Notes under the pieces: generated by a model
Databases searched by the model: none
Told to the model about the DNA's origin: nothing
Seen by the model: the letters and a program-made list of their open reading frames with translations, nothing else
In this document: positions 48,353-61,020 of the stretch, piece after piece
Layout of the letters: every line of letters starts with the position of its first letter
Numbering within the stretch: position 1 is the stretch's first letter
Position numbers and translations under genes: made by a program
Source: Astrocystis sublimbata
Taxonomy: Eukaryota > Ascomycota > Sordariomycetes > Xylariales > Xylariaceae
Assembly: GCA_022453515.1 (NCBI GenBank)
Contig: JAJNNY010000050.1
Coordinates: 62,001-126,000 of the forward strand
Direction: 5' to 3'
DNA: 64,000 nucleotides

Positions 48353-49564
48353 GTTTGCTTTACCCGTTAGAGCAAAGCACATGACATCGGCCGTGACTCT
48401 TTCATTGGACATTTCGAGGAGGATAGGGGGAAGTGCGACGACCGAGCTTTGGGCTTATAGGAACGCGACCTAAAGGATGCTCATGAGTTCAGCTTCTTTC
48501 ATATCTTTATCTTCATACCTATGAAGAAAAGCATGACGTTTGCATGACGTTTTCAAACCAATAGTTCCATACTCTCGAGGCTCGTCTGACCATATCTACA
48601 ATGCCCCACGGAATTCGCATCAGGGCCCCTAGGGCCGCCAATGCGGTGCCATGATTCTTCGACGGGATGCAGTCCAAATTACGGAGCATACGCCAATGTT
48701 AGCGCATCGGATGTTCACCGGATCGTGAAGCACGAATTTTGGGTTGTTCAGGAGGCGAGGCGCTGCAGATGATACTTGTCGAGTAAATACTTTTACCTCT
48801 TCGAAGTACGTGCGTCTCCCTCCTGGCGAGACTGGTGAGACTGGTACTGTTTACCCAGGCAGGCCAGGGACCAGGATACGGCTCCAGAAGGCGGCATGTC
48901 CTGGCTAGGAACCTGAACGGGCGCCTTTTGGATCAATTTGCGTAGATTATGTAAGATGGGGGTTTTGATAGAGATAAGAGCTGCAACAGTGGGGTCTACA
49001 TGATTCATGATAGCGCGATAAGCAGGCGGACCTCGGATATAATTGTTTGTCCCCGACCGCTGCTGCAGAGAACTGAAGACCGATACGCCAATTAGTATGC
49101 TTGGGGAAGTGCTTACGTACTAGGTACTGCGCTCTCGGCGGACTTAGGCGCTACAATAGCGTACCGAGTACGGACGAGTTCCCTATGCCGCCCCCACTAA
49201 TAGCGGACCTAGCATCGCAGACTCGCAGCGTCCACCAGCTCGGCGCAGGTGGGCTGTTCATCCTCACTTTCATCCATTAACATTAACATTATCCACCACC
49301 GTCATTCTTTTCCTCGCCAATCCCATTCAACTTCACACCCCCATAGCCAGGCCAGGCAGAAGGGCATCCACGCAAATTGAACCATCTTGTATCCTTCAAT
49401 TGAAGTGAATTGAAGACACATTCATTCGGAGGAGAGATACCCTTTGCTCCGGCCACCCCGCTACGCTATCGACCAACCGACCAACCAGCCAGTCGAGGTT
49501 GGAGTGTGTCGCCATCATCGCCGTCGCTATCCCGCGTCCGTGACAGCGCCCGCCTCAATTCGCC
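48353..49564. other. Intergenic region between the PKS remnant and SHMT
   Basis: About 1.2 kb with no supported gene. CATTAACATTAACATTATCC near 49275 and pyrimidine-rich sequence before 49565 look like the SHMT promoter and leader. This is the right border of the cluster-like region. Confidence 0.5.
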
Positions 49565-51426
49565 ATGGCCTCCGTCACGGCCCTCCGCGGTGCCTCACGC
49601 GCGGTCCGCCCGTTTCGTGCTCTTCCCGCCCTCTCCTCCGTCCCTAGAAGAGCGCAGTCCTCGACTACGCTCGATAGCTCGCAGGGAGTGAGTCTTCGAT
49701 GTGCTGTGTTGCTCCAATTGTCTAGTCGCTGACGTCGCTATCAATTCAGCTCCTATCTGCTAGTCTCCAACAGGCTGACCCGGCCATCTTCGACATAATC
49801 GAGAAGGTAGACACCCCCGTCCTCCCCTCCCGCTTTCGTATTGCCATCACACAACGTCACACCTGAAGACAGCCAGTTTCCTGACGCTCGCGACAAATTA
49901 CAGGAGAAAAAAAGACAAAAGCATTTCATCAACCTCATCCCCTCGGAAAACTTCACATCCCAGGCCGTTCTAGATGCCCTAGGCAGTGTCATGCAGAGTA
50001 AGCCAAACTGAACCATCACCCTGCCATGGTCGCCGCACCCAACTGACCTATCTTGCATCAGATAAGTACTCGGAAGGTTACCCCGGCGCACGATACTATG
50101 GAGGCAACGAGTTCATAGATCAGGCTGAGCGACTCTGCCAGCAAAGAGCTCTCCAGGCATTCGATCTCAACGAGAAGGAGTGGGGTGTCAATGTACAACG
50201 TACGTGCTCTCGTCTCGACTACAACATGTCATACCTCCCCTGCTTCGTAAAGCATTTGCCTAACATGCCTCTCCATAGCTCTCTCCGGCGCCCCCGCCAA
50301 CCTCTACGTCTACTCCGCCCTCATGAACACCCACGACCGCCTCATGGGTCTCGACCTCCCCCACGGCGGCCACCTTTCGCACGGCTACCAGACACCCACA
50401 AAGAAGATATCTGCCATCTCTAAGTACTTCGAGACCCTACCCTACCGCTTAGACGAAGAGACCGGCCTCATCGACTACGAGAAGCTCGACCAACTGGCGC
50501 AGCTCTACCGGCCCAAGGTCATCGTCGGCGGCACCAGTGCCTACAGCCGCTTCATCGACTACAAGCAGATGAAGGCCACCTGCGACAAGGTCAACGCCTA
50601 CCTCATGGCCGACATGGCCCACATCTCCGGGCTGGTCGCCGCCAAGGTCATCCCTTCGCCCTTCAACTTCGCCGACATCGTCACCACCACATCGCACAAG
50701 AGCTTGCGCGGACCCCGCGGCGCCATGATCTTCTTCCGCAAGGGCGTGCGGAAGGTAAACCCCAAGACCAAGGAGGAGATCTTGTACAACCTCGAAGGGC
50801 CCATCAACAGCTCCGTCTTCCCGGGTCACCAGGGCGGGCCGCACAACCACACCATCACGGCCCTCGCTGTCGCCCTGCAGCAAGCCCAGACCCCCGAGTT
50901 CAGAGCCTACCAGGAGCAGGTCCTCGCCAACGCGAAGTCCTTAGCTGCGCGACTGGGCCAGTCGAAGAACAATGGCGGCTTAGGCTACAAGGTTGTCAGC
51001 GGCGGCACGGACAACCATCTGGTACTAGTCGACCTGAAGCCGCAGGGCCTCGACGGGGCGCGCGTTGAGCGCGTGCTCGAGCTTGTGGGTGTCGCGAGTA
51101 ACAAGAATACCGTCCCAGGGGATAAGTCGGCCATGATGCCTGGTGGTCTACGCATTGGAACGCCTGCGATGACGACGAGGGGGTTCACAGAGACGGATTT
51201 CAGCAGGGTCGCGGATATCATCGGACGCGCAGTCACGGTTACTACGAGGGTGGATAAGGCCGCGAGAAAGAATGCGGAGGAGAAGGGCGAGAAGTACAAG
51301 TTGAAGTACTTCTTCGACTTCCTTGGAAACGGCGAAGAGGATGCGGAGATTGTGCAGTTGAGAGCCGAGGTCGAGGACTGGGTTGGCACGTACCCTGTTC
51401 CGTGGGCGGAGAAGGGCGATGTTTAA
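49565..51426 (+). CDS. SHM1: Serine hydroxymethyltransferase, probably mitochondrial
   Basis: A PLP enzyme interconverting serine plus THF with glycine plus 5,10-methylene-THF. Five exons: 49565-49687, 49750-49806, 49904-49997, 50062-50199 and 50279-51426, giving 519 aa. The N-terminus is Arg/Ser/Ala-rich without acids ([20 protein letters not shown]), as expected of a mitochondrial presequence. Core motifs include [42 protein letters not shown], and the PLP-Lys motif [15 protein letters not shown]. Further motifs are [13 protein letters not shown] and [14 protein letters not shown]. All conserved parts appear present. Assignment to SHM1 rests on the presequence. Confidence 0.95.
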
Positions 51427-51955
51427 GCATAAGGTGAAGGTGGAGCAGCAGTAGGGTGTCTGGAGTAATTATTTGCAGAGGTGGAGGTTGTATATACGTG
51501 GAAGAACTAAAACAGGATCAAGGAAAGAGACGAAGAAAGACGGAAAGATGAAAGAAGAAACGAAGGATAAGGAATACTTCCATTTAGATTCTCACCCCAC
51601 TCAACGTAGCAATGGCGTTTTGGTTTCGGTCGGTAGGTAGGTACCTCCCAGGCAGGAAAGGGGGGTATGGAGGCTTAAAGAGGGACGTATATACTCCGCT
51701 GGTATGAGCTGGTATATACGCACATATCCAAATACATTCAACATTGAGCACTCAATTTGGACAGACGATTCTGAATACCTACATACTGGAAAAGTCCGCT
51801 TATTCTTAAACCACCATAAATCATTGATCTTGTGTAAGAGCTTTCTTTGCAGTCTTTTACTGTGTTGCTTAAATTGTTCTGGCATCCAAAGAAGAAGTCT
51901 ATAATATTTAATATTATATGCATGTACTCCATAGCTGCAGTCGTGGCTTAGTAGC
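51427..51955. other. Intergenic region between convergent SHMT and GS-like genes
   Basis: About 530 bp with no supported gene. It contains a GGTAGGTAGGTACCTACC-type inverted simple motif near 51630-51650. Confidence 0.5.
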
Positions 51956-53323
51956 TTAAAAGTATTCTAAGAAGCGCAGACGCCGCTGCTCCTCGCTCAT
52001 CTTGCTGAACTCCTCCACTTCCTTATCCTTCACAGAGATGAACCAATCCGCAAGGTCTCCCATAACCGATGTCATATCCTTATCCGCTTTCAAACCGGCC
52101 AACGCTTCTTTCAAAGAAGTCGGCATAGCCTCCTTGATCCCATGCTCGGAAAGGCTTTCCTTCGTCATCGAATCCGGGAAGAATTTGCAATCTTTCCACA
52201 CCAATTCTGTCGTCTTTTCAAGCCCATCTAGACAAGTAAGTATGGCGGCAGCTGTGAACAAATAAGGATTTGCTGTTGCGTCCATCATGCGAAGCTCCCA
52301 GTGCTGATCGTCGATCTTCCTGACCGGCATATCGCGGTTATCCGTGCCAAACCCAATCCATGCGCCGGCAGCGTCACTGGCAGAGCGACCGTAGCTATCA
52401 TATTTGGCCATACCAAAAGCGCAAAGCGAGCGCATGTGGTTCAAGATGCCCGCGAGAAAATGCTTTCGCGATCCATGCTGGAGAGCGGGAAGTGAAAGAT
52501 GCAAATGCAGGCCGTTAGATGGAGCTGATAGAATGGCCTTAGGCGCCATTGTCGCTTTGAGTTTGCGTCGTACACAAATGGTTCTGATGGTTTCTTGGGC
52601 AAGGATAAGAGAATCAACAGCATTGAGCGCGGTCTCCGGGGCAAGAGCAATCTCTAGCTGATCGAGAGCCTCTGCGTGGAAGTGGTGAATGTTGACGGAG
52701 GACTTCTCAAGGGCGTCGATTATTTCTTCCACAAGGTCGAGCGTCTCGGCGCGTAATCCTGCGGTTCTTGAGTAGCCGTTCAACCGATCTAGAGGCTTGA
52801 TGAGGTTGCTCAGCTCGTCCAAAAGCATGAACTCTATCTCAAAGCCAATCACGGCTTCCGCTCCATAGTCCTGCTTCAGCCGGTGTAAAGCGTCGACTAA
52901 CAGCCTGCGTGGACATTTGTCGAATCTGGTCGCAGCATCGTGCTGGTCGACAAAGCTCATAACGGACGCATGGCCGTCTCTGAAGCCACACATTCGCAAA
53001 GAGGACCAGTCTGGGATCATAGACCATGTCTCGTGGTAGTCACTAAGAGAAAAGATTCTCGGTGCGGTAGAAATCGGGATGAGCATGCTGTTTTGGGCGA
53101 GGCGCACGTGCTCGCTGCCGCTGGCGATTCGGAGGCAACGATCAATCGGAACAAAGCGAGTGCGCAGCACGCCGGAGTAATCAACCCATTGGAGACGGAT
53201 GTACTTAGTTGACGGATGTGTGTGAAGAAAATATTCAAGCCTCTTCTTGTCATATGACGTCTCGTGATGCATCGCGTCGGATGACATATCGAGATGTAAG
53301 TTGAGGTATGCAATAAACGTCAA
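51956..53323 (-). CDS. Glutamine-synthetase-like (GSI/FluG-type) ligase
   Basis: A single-exon 455-aa protein of the bacterial-type GS I family (FluG C-terminal or gamma-glutamyl-amine ligase-like) rather than the eukaryotic nitrogen-assimilation enzyme. It has a beta-grasp N-domain (KYIRLQWVDYSGVLRTRFVP) and GS catalytic-domain motifs FEIEFMLL (metal Glu residues), HHFHAEALDQLEIALAP, NGLHLHLSL, RDMPVRKI and ELRMMDATANPYL. The substrate amine is unknown. The start is uncertain: ATG 53323 gives MTFIAYLNLHLD, while ATG 53287 (MSSDAMHHE) fits the family start as well. It is the last gene before the transposon block. No frameshift is seen. Confidence 0.85.
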   Translation of the reverse strand: MTFIAYLNLHLDMSSDAMHHETSYDKKRLEYFLHTHPSTKYIRLQWVDYSGVLRTRFVPIDRCLRIASGSEHVRLAQNSMLIPISTAPRIFSLSDYHETWSMIPDWSSLRMCGFRDGHASVMSFVDQHDAATRFDKCPRRLLVDALHRLKQDYGAEAVIGFEIEFMLLDELSNLIKPLDRLNGYSRTAGLRAETLDLVEEIIDALEKSSVNIHHFHAEALDQLEIALAPETALNAVDSLILAQETIRTICVRRKLKATMAPKAILSAPSNGLHLHLSLPALQHGSRKHFLAGILNHMRSLCAFGMAKYDSYGRSASDAAGAWIGFGTDNRDMPVRKIDDQHWELRMMDATANPYLFTAAAILTCLDGLEKTTELVWKDCKFFPDSMTKESLSEHGIKEAMPTSLKEALAGLKADKDMTSVMGDLADWFISVKDKEVEEFSKMSEEQRRLRFLEYF

Positions 53324-53772
53324 GGTGTGAGATAAGGCAGGCAGAAAATAGCTGTAGGAGAAGACGGAGGCTCAGGCTGGGTTTGAGAGAGGAACAGGCC
53401 TCCGTAGGTAGGAGGTAGGGACTAATATGTGTTAGCTACTAAGTAGGTACCTAACGGAAAGCTGCATCTTGTTACACTGATCGAGCTAACTGTAACGAAC
53501 AGAACCTGGCCTGCTCACTAAATGGCGGAAGAAGCAACCAAGCCGGCCAGTTGGCGGGGTAACTAATTACAGGGGTGAGACATGTGAGGTACCATCGAGC
53601 AGCTATTAACCATTACTACATGTAACTACTGAATTTAAATATTTAAAAATCTGTTCAGTACATTCAACTCGTTTTAACTCTTAACTAACTTAGCTTTACA
53701 GCTTTCAGAAATCTTAAATTCCCTAATTCTTCATCTGCCTCCTTGGTAATTTCCCATAATTATAGCGGGGTA
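53324..53772. other. Intergenic region upstream of the GS-like gene, up to the transposon
   Basis: No gene is supported. A/T content rises toward 53640. The last two bases (TA, 53771-53772) are the left target-site TA of the transposon. Confidence 0.5.
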
Positions 53773-53819
53773 ACGTCATCCACAAGTAGTCTTCGTACCC
53801 AAGTAGTCTTTGTACTTTT
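53773..53819 (+). repeat. Left terminal inverted repeat of the pogo-like element
   Basis: It begins ACGTCATCCACAAGTAGTCT and matches the reverse complement of 62605-62651 with only about four differences, all transitions. It contains two copies of an AAGTAGTCTTYGTAC-like subrepeat in tandem. Confidence 0.92.
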
Positions 53820-53871
53820 CAATATTTCTAAACCTTCTACCTTTACTTACAAATATTTTACTAATTACAAT

Positions 53872-54498
53872 ATGATATATAAATCTAGTAAAACTAATCT
53901 ATAGCTAGCGATTTAGGCTAAAAAACGCAACCCTGAATTTTCCCTATATAAAATTACTAAGATCTATAATATCTACAACCGTACATTATCCCAACGTTTC
54001 AATGGTTCCCAACCACGCCACCTTGCCAACCAAAAATTACGAAAACTTACGATATCTGAAAAAGATACGATTATTAAACACATAATCGAGCTAGATTCGC
54101 AAGCGTTTCTGCCCCAGCTTCGATATATTAAAGAAATAGCTAATATCTTCTAACACATATATAACACAAAACCTGTAGGCAAGAACTAGGCTTCGAACTT
54201 CGTATAATAACGACCTAACCTCCAAACATATTTAAATTATTAAATCGATTACTAGCGAGCTTTTAATAAAAATCCTATAAGTTATTATATATAGTTTACA
54301 CTTATAACTAATATAATCGCGAAATATAGTATCTAAATAAAAGATATATTTAACTTCGATAAATCGGGGTTTCTTATAAGTATAATTATAACCAAAATAG
54401 TTATAACAAGCTTAGAAAAACATAGAAGACCTAGGCAGGCCCAGCAAGGAGGCAGAGAATAGGTTACAATAGTTCAAGCCATTAATTCTCAAGGTTAG
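53872..54498 (+). pseudogene. Transposase (pogo/Fot1 DDE), N-terminal half, RIP-damaged
   Basis: The reading from ATG 53872 covers 209 codons up to the retrotransposon insertion, with several TAG/TAA stops but no frameshift. The HTH-like N-terminus is recognisable (TLSQRFNGSQPRHL). So is LPQLRYIKEIANIF, and the DDE catalytic region FNFDKSGFLI, where family members have NFDETGF. The last codon before the insertion is TAG, where the family has Trp after INSQG. Its second half is at 61516-62544. Confidence 0.82.
54494..54498. repeat. Target-site duplication GTTAG, left copy
   Basis: Identical to 61511-61515 on the other side of the LTR element. 5 bp is the usual TSD size for Ty3/gypsy integrases. 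Confidence 0.92.
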
Positions 54499-54988
54499 TG
54501 TAACGACTGCTCTATCCTTAACACGGAGTATAGGGTAGAGAAGGGGTCTTAGTGGGTATATGTTCCTAAGGATAAGGGCTAAGCTTATAACAAAGGATCG
54601 CTGAGTAATATAAGGTATCGTTCACTAAGTCGTTAGGAGGTTACTCCTATTCTAAGAACTGTTGGTATGCTTAGATTGAATAGTGAAGTAAGGAAAGACT
54701 AGATATATAGGAATGCTGTCGAGGCTATATAGTATTTCCTTCCTTCATATAACTGTTGGATTATTGTTGTTTCCGTGATCCTGGATTACTGGGATTACTG
54801 CGATTTAAGTGAGCTTGGCTCTACTGGATCACTATTTTTTTCGTGATCCCTAAGGTTCCTTGTTATGTGACCCCTTGACTTCTTTTTCTGTATATTCTTT
54901 TATTTATAGTGAGCCCTATTTGACCCCGCTGGGATGTGCTTTTGCGTTAGGCCTTTCTAACTGGTTTGTATGTTGTTGGTCCGTAATA
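54499..54988 (-). repeat. 3' LTR of the Ty3/gypsy element (left on +)
   Basis: 490 bp, aligned without gaps to 61021-61510. Differences between the two are transitions. In the second half this copy mostly carries T where the other has C. The inner end reads CCGTAATA, against CCGTAACA in the other LTR. Confidence 0.93.
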
Positions 54989-54991
54989 TTA

Positions 54992-55003
54992 TCCCTTTTT
55001 TTC
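54992..55003 (-). other. Polypurine tract of the LTR retrotransposon
   Basis: The minus strand reads GAAAAAAAGGGA a few bases before the 3' LTR, as expected for the plus-strand primer. This fixes the element orientation as minus. Confidence 0.75.
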
Positions 55004-55699
55004 TGTTCTTATTGTTTTTAATAATCTTTTTTCTTGTAAGTTATTTTCTTTTCTTTTTTACGATGCCTGATCGTATAACGAAATTGCGCAAATCTCGCGA
55101 GCGGTTTTTTTTCTGTGCTTTTGCTGAAGCTAATGGGGTGGTAGCCGATATGCCGTGTATTTATTGTTTCTAATATAGCTTTTCCTCCTTTTGTTATATT
55201 TTTAAAAATTCTTTTCGTTATTAGGAGTGCATCTGTTGTAGGCGATCGTGTGATGGTGTCCTGGTGGCTTTTTTTTTGTCTCGCGTTATTAAGTAATAAA
55301 AGAGATTGGATACGGAAGAGTCCGAGGCTAGTAATTAACTATTAGCTTTTTACAAATAGCTAGCGGTTTTTTAGTCCTAACTAGCTTTTGTTACTGGTTG
55401 GTTATTTTGGATTCGTAAAATTTGTATAAGAGTAAAGGATCGTAGTACTAAGCTTTTTTAGCGTGGAATGATTAAACTTGATCGGGAGGACGATATCCTT
55501 CCTGTTTTAGACAGTTATAAGCGTTGTTTTATTTCCGACCTTTAGGATGCTGGGGTTGCTTCTAGTATTAATTAGTCTTTTTTTGGCTTAGGCGAGGATT
55601 TTTCGGGTGACTTCCTTGGCCTTTTGGTTGTAGTTGGTTAGGGTGCTGGCGGTGAAACTGGTTCACTTTCTGGCTAGCCTTTTGTAAGTGTTTTTTAGG

Positions 55700-58600
55700 T
55701 TCCTATATATTTTCTGCGTGTAAGTATTCTTTTTATTTTATTAGGTATTCGAACGTGTTTTTATTTTGATATAAATCTAGTATTTTTTCGATTTCGAATT
55801 TTTTACGATTGGGTTCTGTTTCGAGCTTGGTTTCGAGCTTGGCGTCATCGGGTGTTTTCTTTAGTAAAGAGATATAGAATACCGGGTATCTCCTTATTCC
55901 TTTGGGTAGTTTAAGTAAGTAGTTTAATTTCGATCTGACTTTTTTAATTTCGAATAGTTTAATCTATTTAAAGTCTAATTTTTTGCTTGGTTTTTTTGTT
56001 TTGATGTTTCGTTTTAAGAGATAGACTTTATTCCCCTCTTTTAAGGTTAGCTCTAATAACCTGTTTTTATTATAGTAGGCTTTTATTTGTTCCTGGATAA
56101 ACGTGAGTTTTTATTGCAGTTTTTATTACAGGCCTAAGGCTGTTTTGGTTTGATTTTTTGCTTGAGGTGCCGTGATTCCCGGAATTGCGGTTTTTTTTTC
56201 TGGGTCGAACCTATAGTTCGCCTTAAAGGGTGATATTTTTATAGACTCGTTGATTAAGCTGTTGTAGGCATATTCTGCTGCTAGTAATAATTTAACCTAG
56301 TTGTTTTGCTGTTTATTGAGGTAGTATCGGAGGTACTGTTTTAGCGTTTGATTTAGTTTTTTTGTCTGTCCGTCTGTCTAAGGGTAGTAAGCTATAGACA
56401 TTCTATACTTAACCCCTAATGCTTTTATAAGTGATTGCTAGTATTTGGAAGCCATCGTGCTTCTTTAATTAGTAATGATTTCTTTTGGGAATCCGTACTT
56501 GCTGAAGATATGCTTTAAAATAGCGTATCTAAGTTTTTCTGCGGTGCTTGCTTCTTTGTAGGGTATAAAAAACCCGTACTTGGTAAGTCTTTCTGCTATG
56601 ACTAAGATAGAGTTGAACTTTACTCCTATTATTGGTTCTTTGGACCTGGGTAGTTTTATAATAAAGTCGAACGCGATTATTTTTTATGCCTTGTCTGGTA
56701 GCTTGATCGGGTTTAATAGTCTGTATGGCTTATGTTGTAATATTTTTGCTTTTTGATATATGTTATATTTCTTAATAACTTGTCTGATATGGTCCTTTAT
56801 GCCTAAGAATCTGTAGTATTGTTTTAATTTTTGATGGGTTTTGAAGACTCCCTGGTGTCCTGCTAAAGGGTGCTTATGTATTTCTTGTACTAGTTCTGTA
56901 TAGAATTCGTTTAGTATGTATAGTTTCCTTTTATAGTTTTTGTGTATCTGATTATTGTGATCTGGGGATTGATTTTGACTCTTGAGGAATTTTCTGATTC
57001 GTTGTGTCTATTTGTTATAGTTAATCCTTATGGCTATACTAATCTGTAGTATGCGGTTGTTGTTTTTTTCGAATATTTGTATAGCTCCTACTACTGTAAG
57101 TCCATTTTTTTTATTACCCTGTAATAGGATCTGGCTTTTCTTTTCGCCTGTTTGTTTATAATTACTTTTTCGATTTAGAATGTCGGCCCGGATATTTTTT
57201 TTTTTTTTGACATAGATGATTTTGAAGTTAAACTGCGATAGGAATTCTATTTATTGTATTTGTTGTTTGTTTAATATTTTAGTGGTTATAAAGGTTGTAA
57301 GGTTTTTATAATCCAAGTAGACTTTTATTAGTTGTTTTAAGCTATAGAGATAATGTTCCTATTTTTTGAATGTTTGGATAATAGCTATGAGTTCTTTGTC
57401 TGGGATTGGGTAGTTTATTTGTGGTCCTGAGAACTTTGTTGAGAAGAATACTACTAGATATAGTTTTCTATTCTTATTTTGTTGACCTAGTTGTCTACCT
57501 ATTGTGTTGTTATATATGTTAATTTCGATTTTAAATTCCTTGTCTGGATTAGGTAATCGTAATACTGGATCTGATAGTACTTTCTTTTTTAGTGTATCGA
57601 ACGCCTATTGTTTTACTTCTGTCTATCGGAATTCGTTGTTTTTTTTTGTAAGGTTTGTAAGGGGTGTGGCGATTTTCCTAAATCTAGTAATAAGAGCTCG
57701 GATGTAGTTCGTAAATCCTACGAACGCCCGTACGTTTGTAATGCTTTTTGGTATTGGCTAATTCCTTACTGCTTTGATTTTTGCGTTTTGGATTTGTACT
57801 TTTCCTGGAGTAATTGTGAATCCTAGAAAGTCCATTTTCTGTTTGTGAAATTCGCTCTTTTTAGTGTTTACTTTTAATTTGGTGTTTTGTAGTGCCGTAA
57901 GTACTTGTTGGATATGTCCCTTGTGTTCTTTTATGGTTTTTGAATAGATTAGGATGTTATTAAGGTATACTATTACGAATTTGTTGAGAAATTCGTGTAG
58001 TATATCCGTAATTATGGCTTGGAAGCTTGCTGGTGTATTGGTAAGCCCGAATGGTATTATTAGGTATTTGTATAACCCGTAAGGTATTCTAAATGCCGTT
58101 TTTTCTTCGTTGCTTTTAGCGATTCGTAGTTCGTGATATGATTTTGGTAAGTCTAAGGCGGTGAACCATCTGGCCTTATATAATCTATTTCGTAGGTTGT
58201 TGATTTTTAGTAACAGTCCTGCGAATTTTTTGGTTTTTGTATTTATATCTTTATAATTAACGCACAGCCTCTATTTAGGCTTGCCGTTTTTGCCTGGTTT
58301 CTTGGGTACCTATAGAATCGGTGATCTTGCTAATGATTCTGATTTTCGTATGTACCCCCTGGCTAGGTTTTTTCGTAGATATTTGTCTAATTTTCGTAGT
58401 TGTTTATGGTTTATGTGGTATAATGTTTGGTGTTTTAGGGTCTTGCCTTCCTTGATTGGAATATGGTGATCCTATCTGCTGTGCTTTGGTAATCCTGTTT
58501 CCGTTGGTTGTGCTTTGAACAGGTCGCCGAATTCTTGGTACTATTCTAGTAATTTATCCGTTAGTATCGGCTTAGGCTTTTTGATTAATAAATAAATGCT

Positions 58601-60960
58601 AAGTGCTTTTATAGATTTGTGTGAGTTTTTTCCAATAGACTCCTTAAAGGTTAAATCTTTTTTTGGTATATCCTATTAAAGCTGGCTGGTGCTTTAATTC
58701 ATTTTGGGATTGCTTACCTATAACTAGGGTATTTTTAAAATAATATCGTGCCTGGATATTTTTGTAATATCGAGCTTGAGCTGTTTTTTGTAACCCTGGA
58801 TATTAAAAGGAAGTTCTGTAGTTTCCTTTTTAATAATCCTTTGATTGTATGCTATATAACTACTATCAACGGTTGTGAGTGGGTAGGGGTTGTCCTTAAG
58901 TTTCTATTCTAGGTCAAGCTTGTTGACAATTCTTGGTGAGATGAAGTTTGTTTGCGTGCCTGTGTTGATCATGGCTGTTAACTTTTTTCCGTTATATCGT
59001 AATTCTATTGTGAGTTGTGTAGACATTTCTGTGTTTGTAGCGTATAACGACTTTTCGATGCTTTGAGTCAGTTGTTGTTGTTTTATAACTGTTTTTTGTT
59101 GTTTTTTGATTGTTGTGCTGTATGTTGTTGGTCTTTGCCCTTTATGGCCTGGACCTTTTCTGTATAGTTCTATAGCTCTTTTTTGGACTATATTGGTTTT
59201 TCATCCAGTATTGCTGTGACTGGTGGTTTGGAGTCCTGATTCCCTTGTATAGGTGTTTTGTATATGAGTTGTTTCTGTTGAGCCTTTTTGTTAGCTTTAT
59301 TCTTCTTTTTTTAGTTCCTTGTTTTCTTATATGCGTGGATTTTGTAGTGGTTGCTAGTACACTCTTTTAACTTATCTTCCCCTAGAAAGCATTCTTTAGG
59401 CCATGTGGGGTTTGATTTGAATAGATAAAATCCTTTGGGGTTGTAGTGAGTAACTACCAGTTGTTCTACTTCGTCTTCTCGGTATGGTCTATCTATTGGT
59501 TTTCTGTTGATCCGTTTTAGAAACTAGTTATTTTGGATTTTTTTAACTATATGTTTATTATATCGATATATTATATAGGATACTTAGGAGATTTTTTCGT
59601 GTTTTGGATTCTCTGGTACTAGTATTTTTTCTTTATTCATTATGGTTCTATTATATAAGTAGCTTTATGATATATATCCTGCTATATATTGTGGCGTTTC
59701 GAGAGTGTTGGTTCCCATCCCTATAATTAGTGGGTGGTTTCCTATTCGTTATACTTCCTAAAGTCGATCTTATAATCTGTACTTGGGTATTGCTTCTAGA
59801 GTTGTTAGTTTAGTCTCCCTAACTTCTTATTCTTTTTGTCCTTGATTGGTTGTAAGGGTATCTCCCTATCGTATAGATTTGGCTACTAAGTGTTTAATTT
59901 TTTCGAACTTAGTCTGGTGTTTATACTAATCGTATGCGCAGCCCATGTTTTTAGGACATAACTCGCCTTCTGGCTAGTCCTTATTTTTAACTATTAGTGT
60001 ACTGCTTATGCGCATTATTGCGATCTGTTGCGTACCGTTTTCGGCTACTAACGCTTGTTTTCCCTCGGGTACTCTTTTGTTCTTTCGTTCCTTTTGGGGT
60101 TTAGGGCATTTTTGTGCATAATGTCCTATTTGTTGGTAATTGTAACATTTGATTTGCTTAAGGTCTTTTTCTACGGCGTTAACCTTTATTAGGCCTGGGT
60201 GTGTTCTTGTGGCTATGGATTGGTTCCTTTGTGCCTTTTTAGTATTGGCTATATATATAGCTCCTTTCCCTCGTTTTTGTATATGTTTTTTGTATAGATA
60301 ATTATTGATTTTGATTACCGATATAATATAGTTATATAGTTCTTTTGGTTGTTTGATTTGGAATAACTCGTTTTGGACTTCGTTCTTTAGTCCCTTATAG
60401 AATACGGATATTAGGTTATTATTATCATTCTAAGTTGTAAGTATGAGTATCTTTTTAAACTCGGTGGCGTATTTGCTAGCTGACTTAGTCTGTCGTAGGT
60501 CTAGCAGCCTTTGTTTTGCTTGTTTTTCGGCTTTTGGATTACTATATATGTCCGTAAGGGCTTTTTCGAATCCCTTTATATCGGCGAATGCTTCTTTAGT
60601 GTTTTTTAACCAATCCTTTTCTTTGTTTTCGATGAATTCTTTTATTTTTGGCTTAAACCATTCTAGTGTTTTTCTAGTGAGGAATCCTGCTATACAGAGG
60701 ATCTTCTCTTTTTCCGAGGGAAAGTCCTCTCCGAAGTGCTGTATATAGGCCTTGGCCTGGGTTAGGAATCCTTTTAACTGGTTTTATTTCCCGTTAAATA
60801 TGGTTAGTTGAGTTAGCTTGTAACACTTTAGCTTGGATATTGTAAATAGTTGGTTTTCGAGCTATTTATTAGCTTTATTCAACTGATTGATTTTTTTATA
60901 TAATTAGTTAATGATTTTTAGGACTTGTTCTTGAGTTATGTTGGGTGTTTGAGCTTGCGT
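55700..60960 (-). pseudogene. gag-pol polyprotein of the Ty3/gypsy chromovirus, riddled with stops
   Basis: Landmarks on the minus strand, high to low coordinate. Gag core around 60800-60600 (LKGFLTQAKAYIQHFGEDFP). CCHC knuckle near 60097-60158 (CYNYQQIGHYAQKC, second Cys now Tyr). Protease active site near 58955-58990 (NTG where DTG is expected). RT catalytic box near 57943-57984 (VIVYLNNILIYSK, where YLDD is expected). Integrase zinc region near 56800-56880 (HKHPLAGHQGVFKT, and YNIYQKAK for CxxC). Integrase core near 56600-56700 (DFIIKLPRSKEP). C-terminal chromodomain near 55740-55830 (FEIEKILDLY, FEYLIK then stop for Trp). Boundaries are approximate. Stops and Asp-to-Asn changes all fit coding-strand G-to-A mutation. 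Confidence 0.85.
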
Positions 60961-61020
60961 AGCTATTACGTCCTATTGTTTAGCTTATTTTGTAGCTTAA
61001 CTAAACAAGACTATTTAAAA

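Noticed and set aside
54970..58469. Several + strand frames inside the transposon block
   Set aside because: They are antisense to the gag-pol remnant; Phe/Leu/Val-rich output reflects T-rich RIP sequence.
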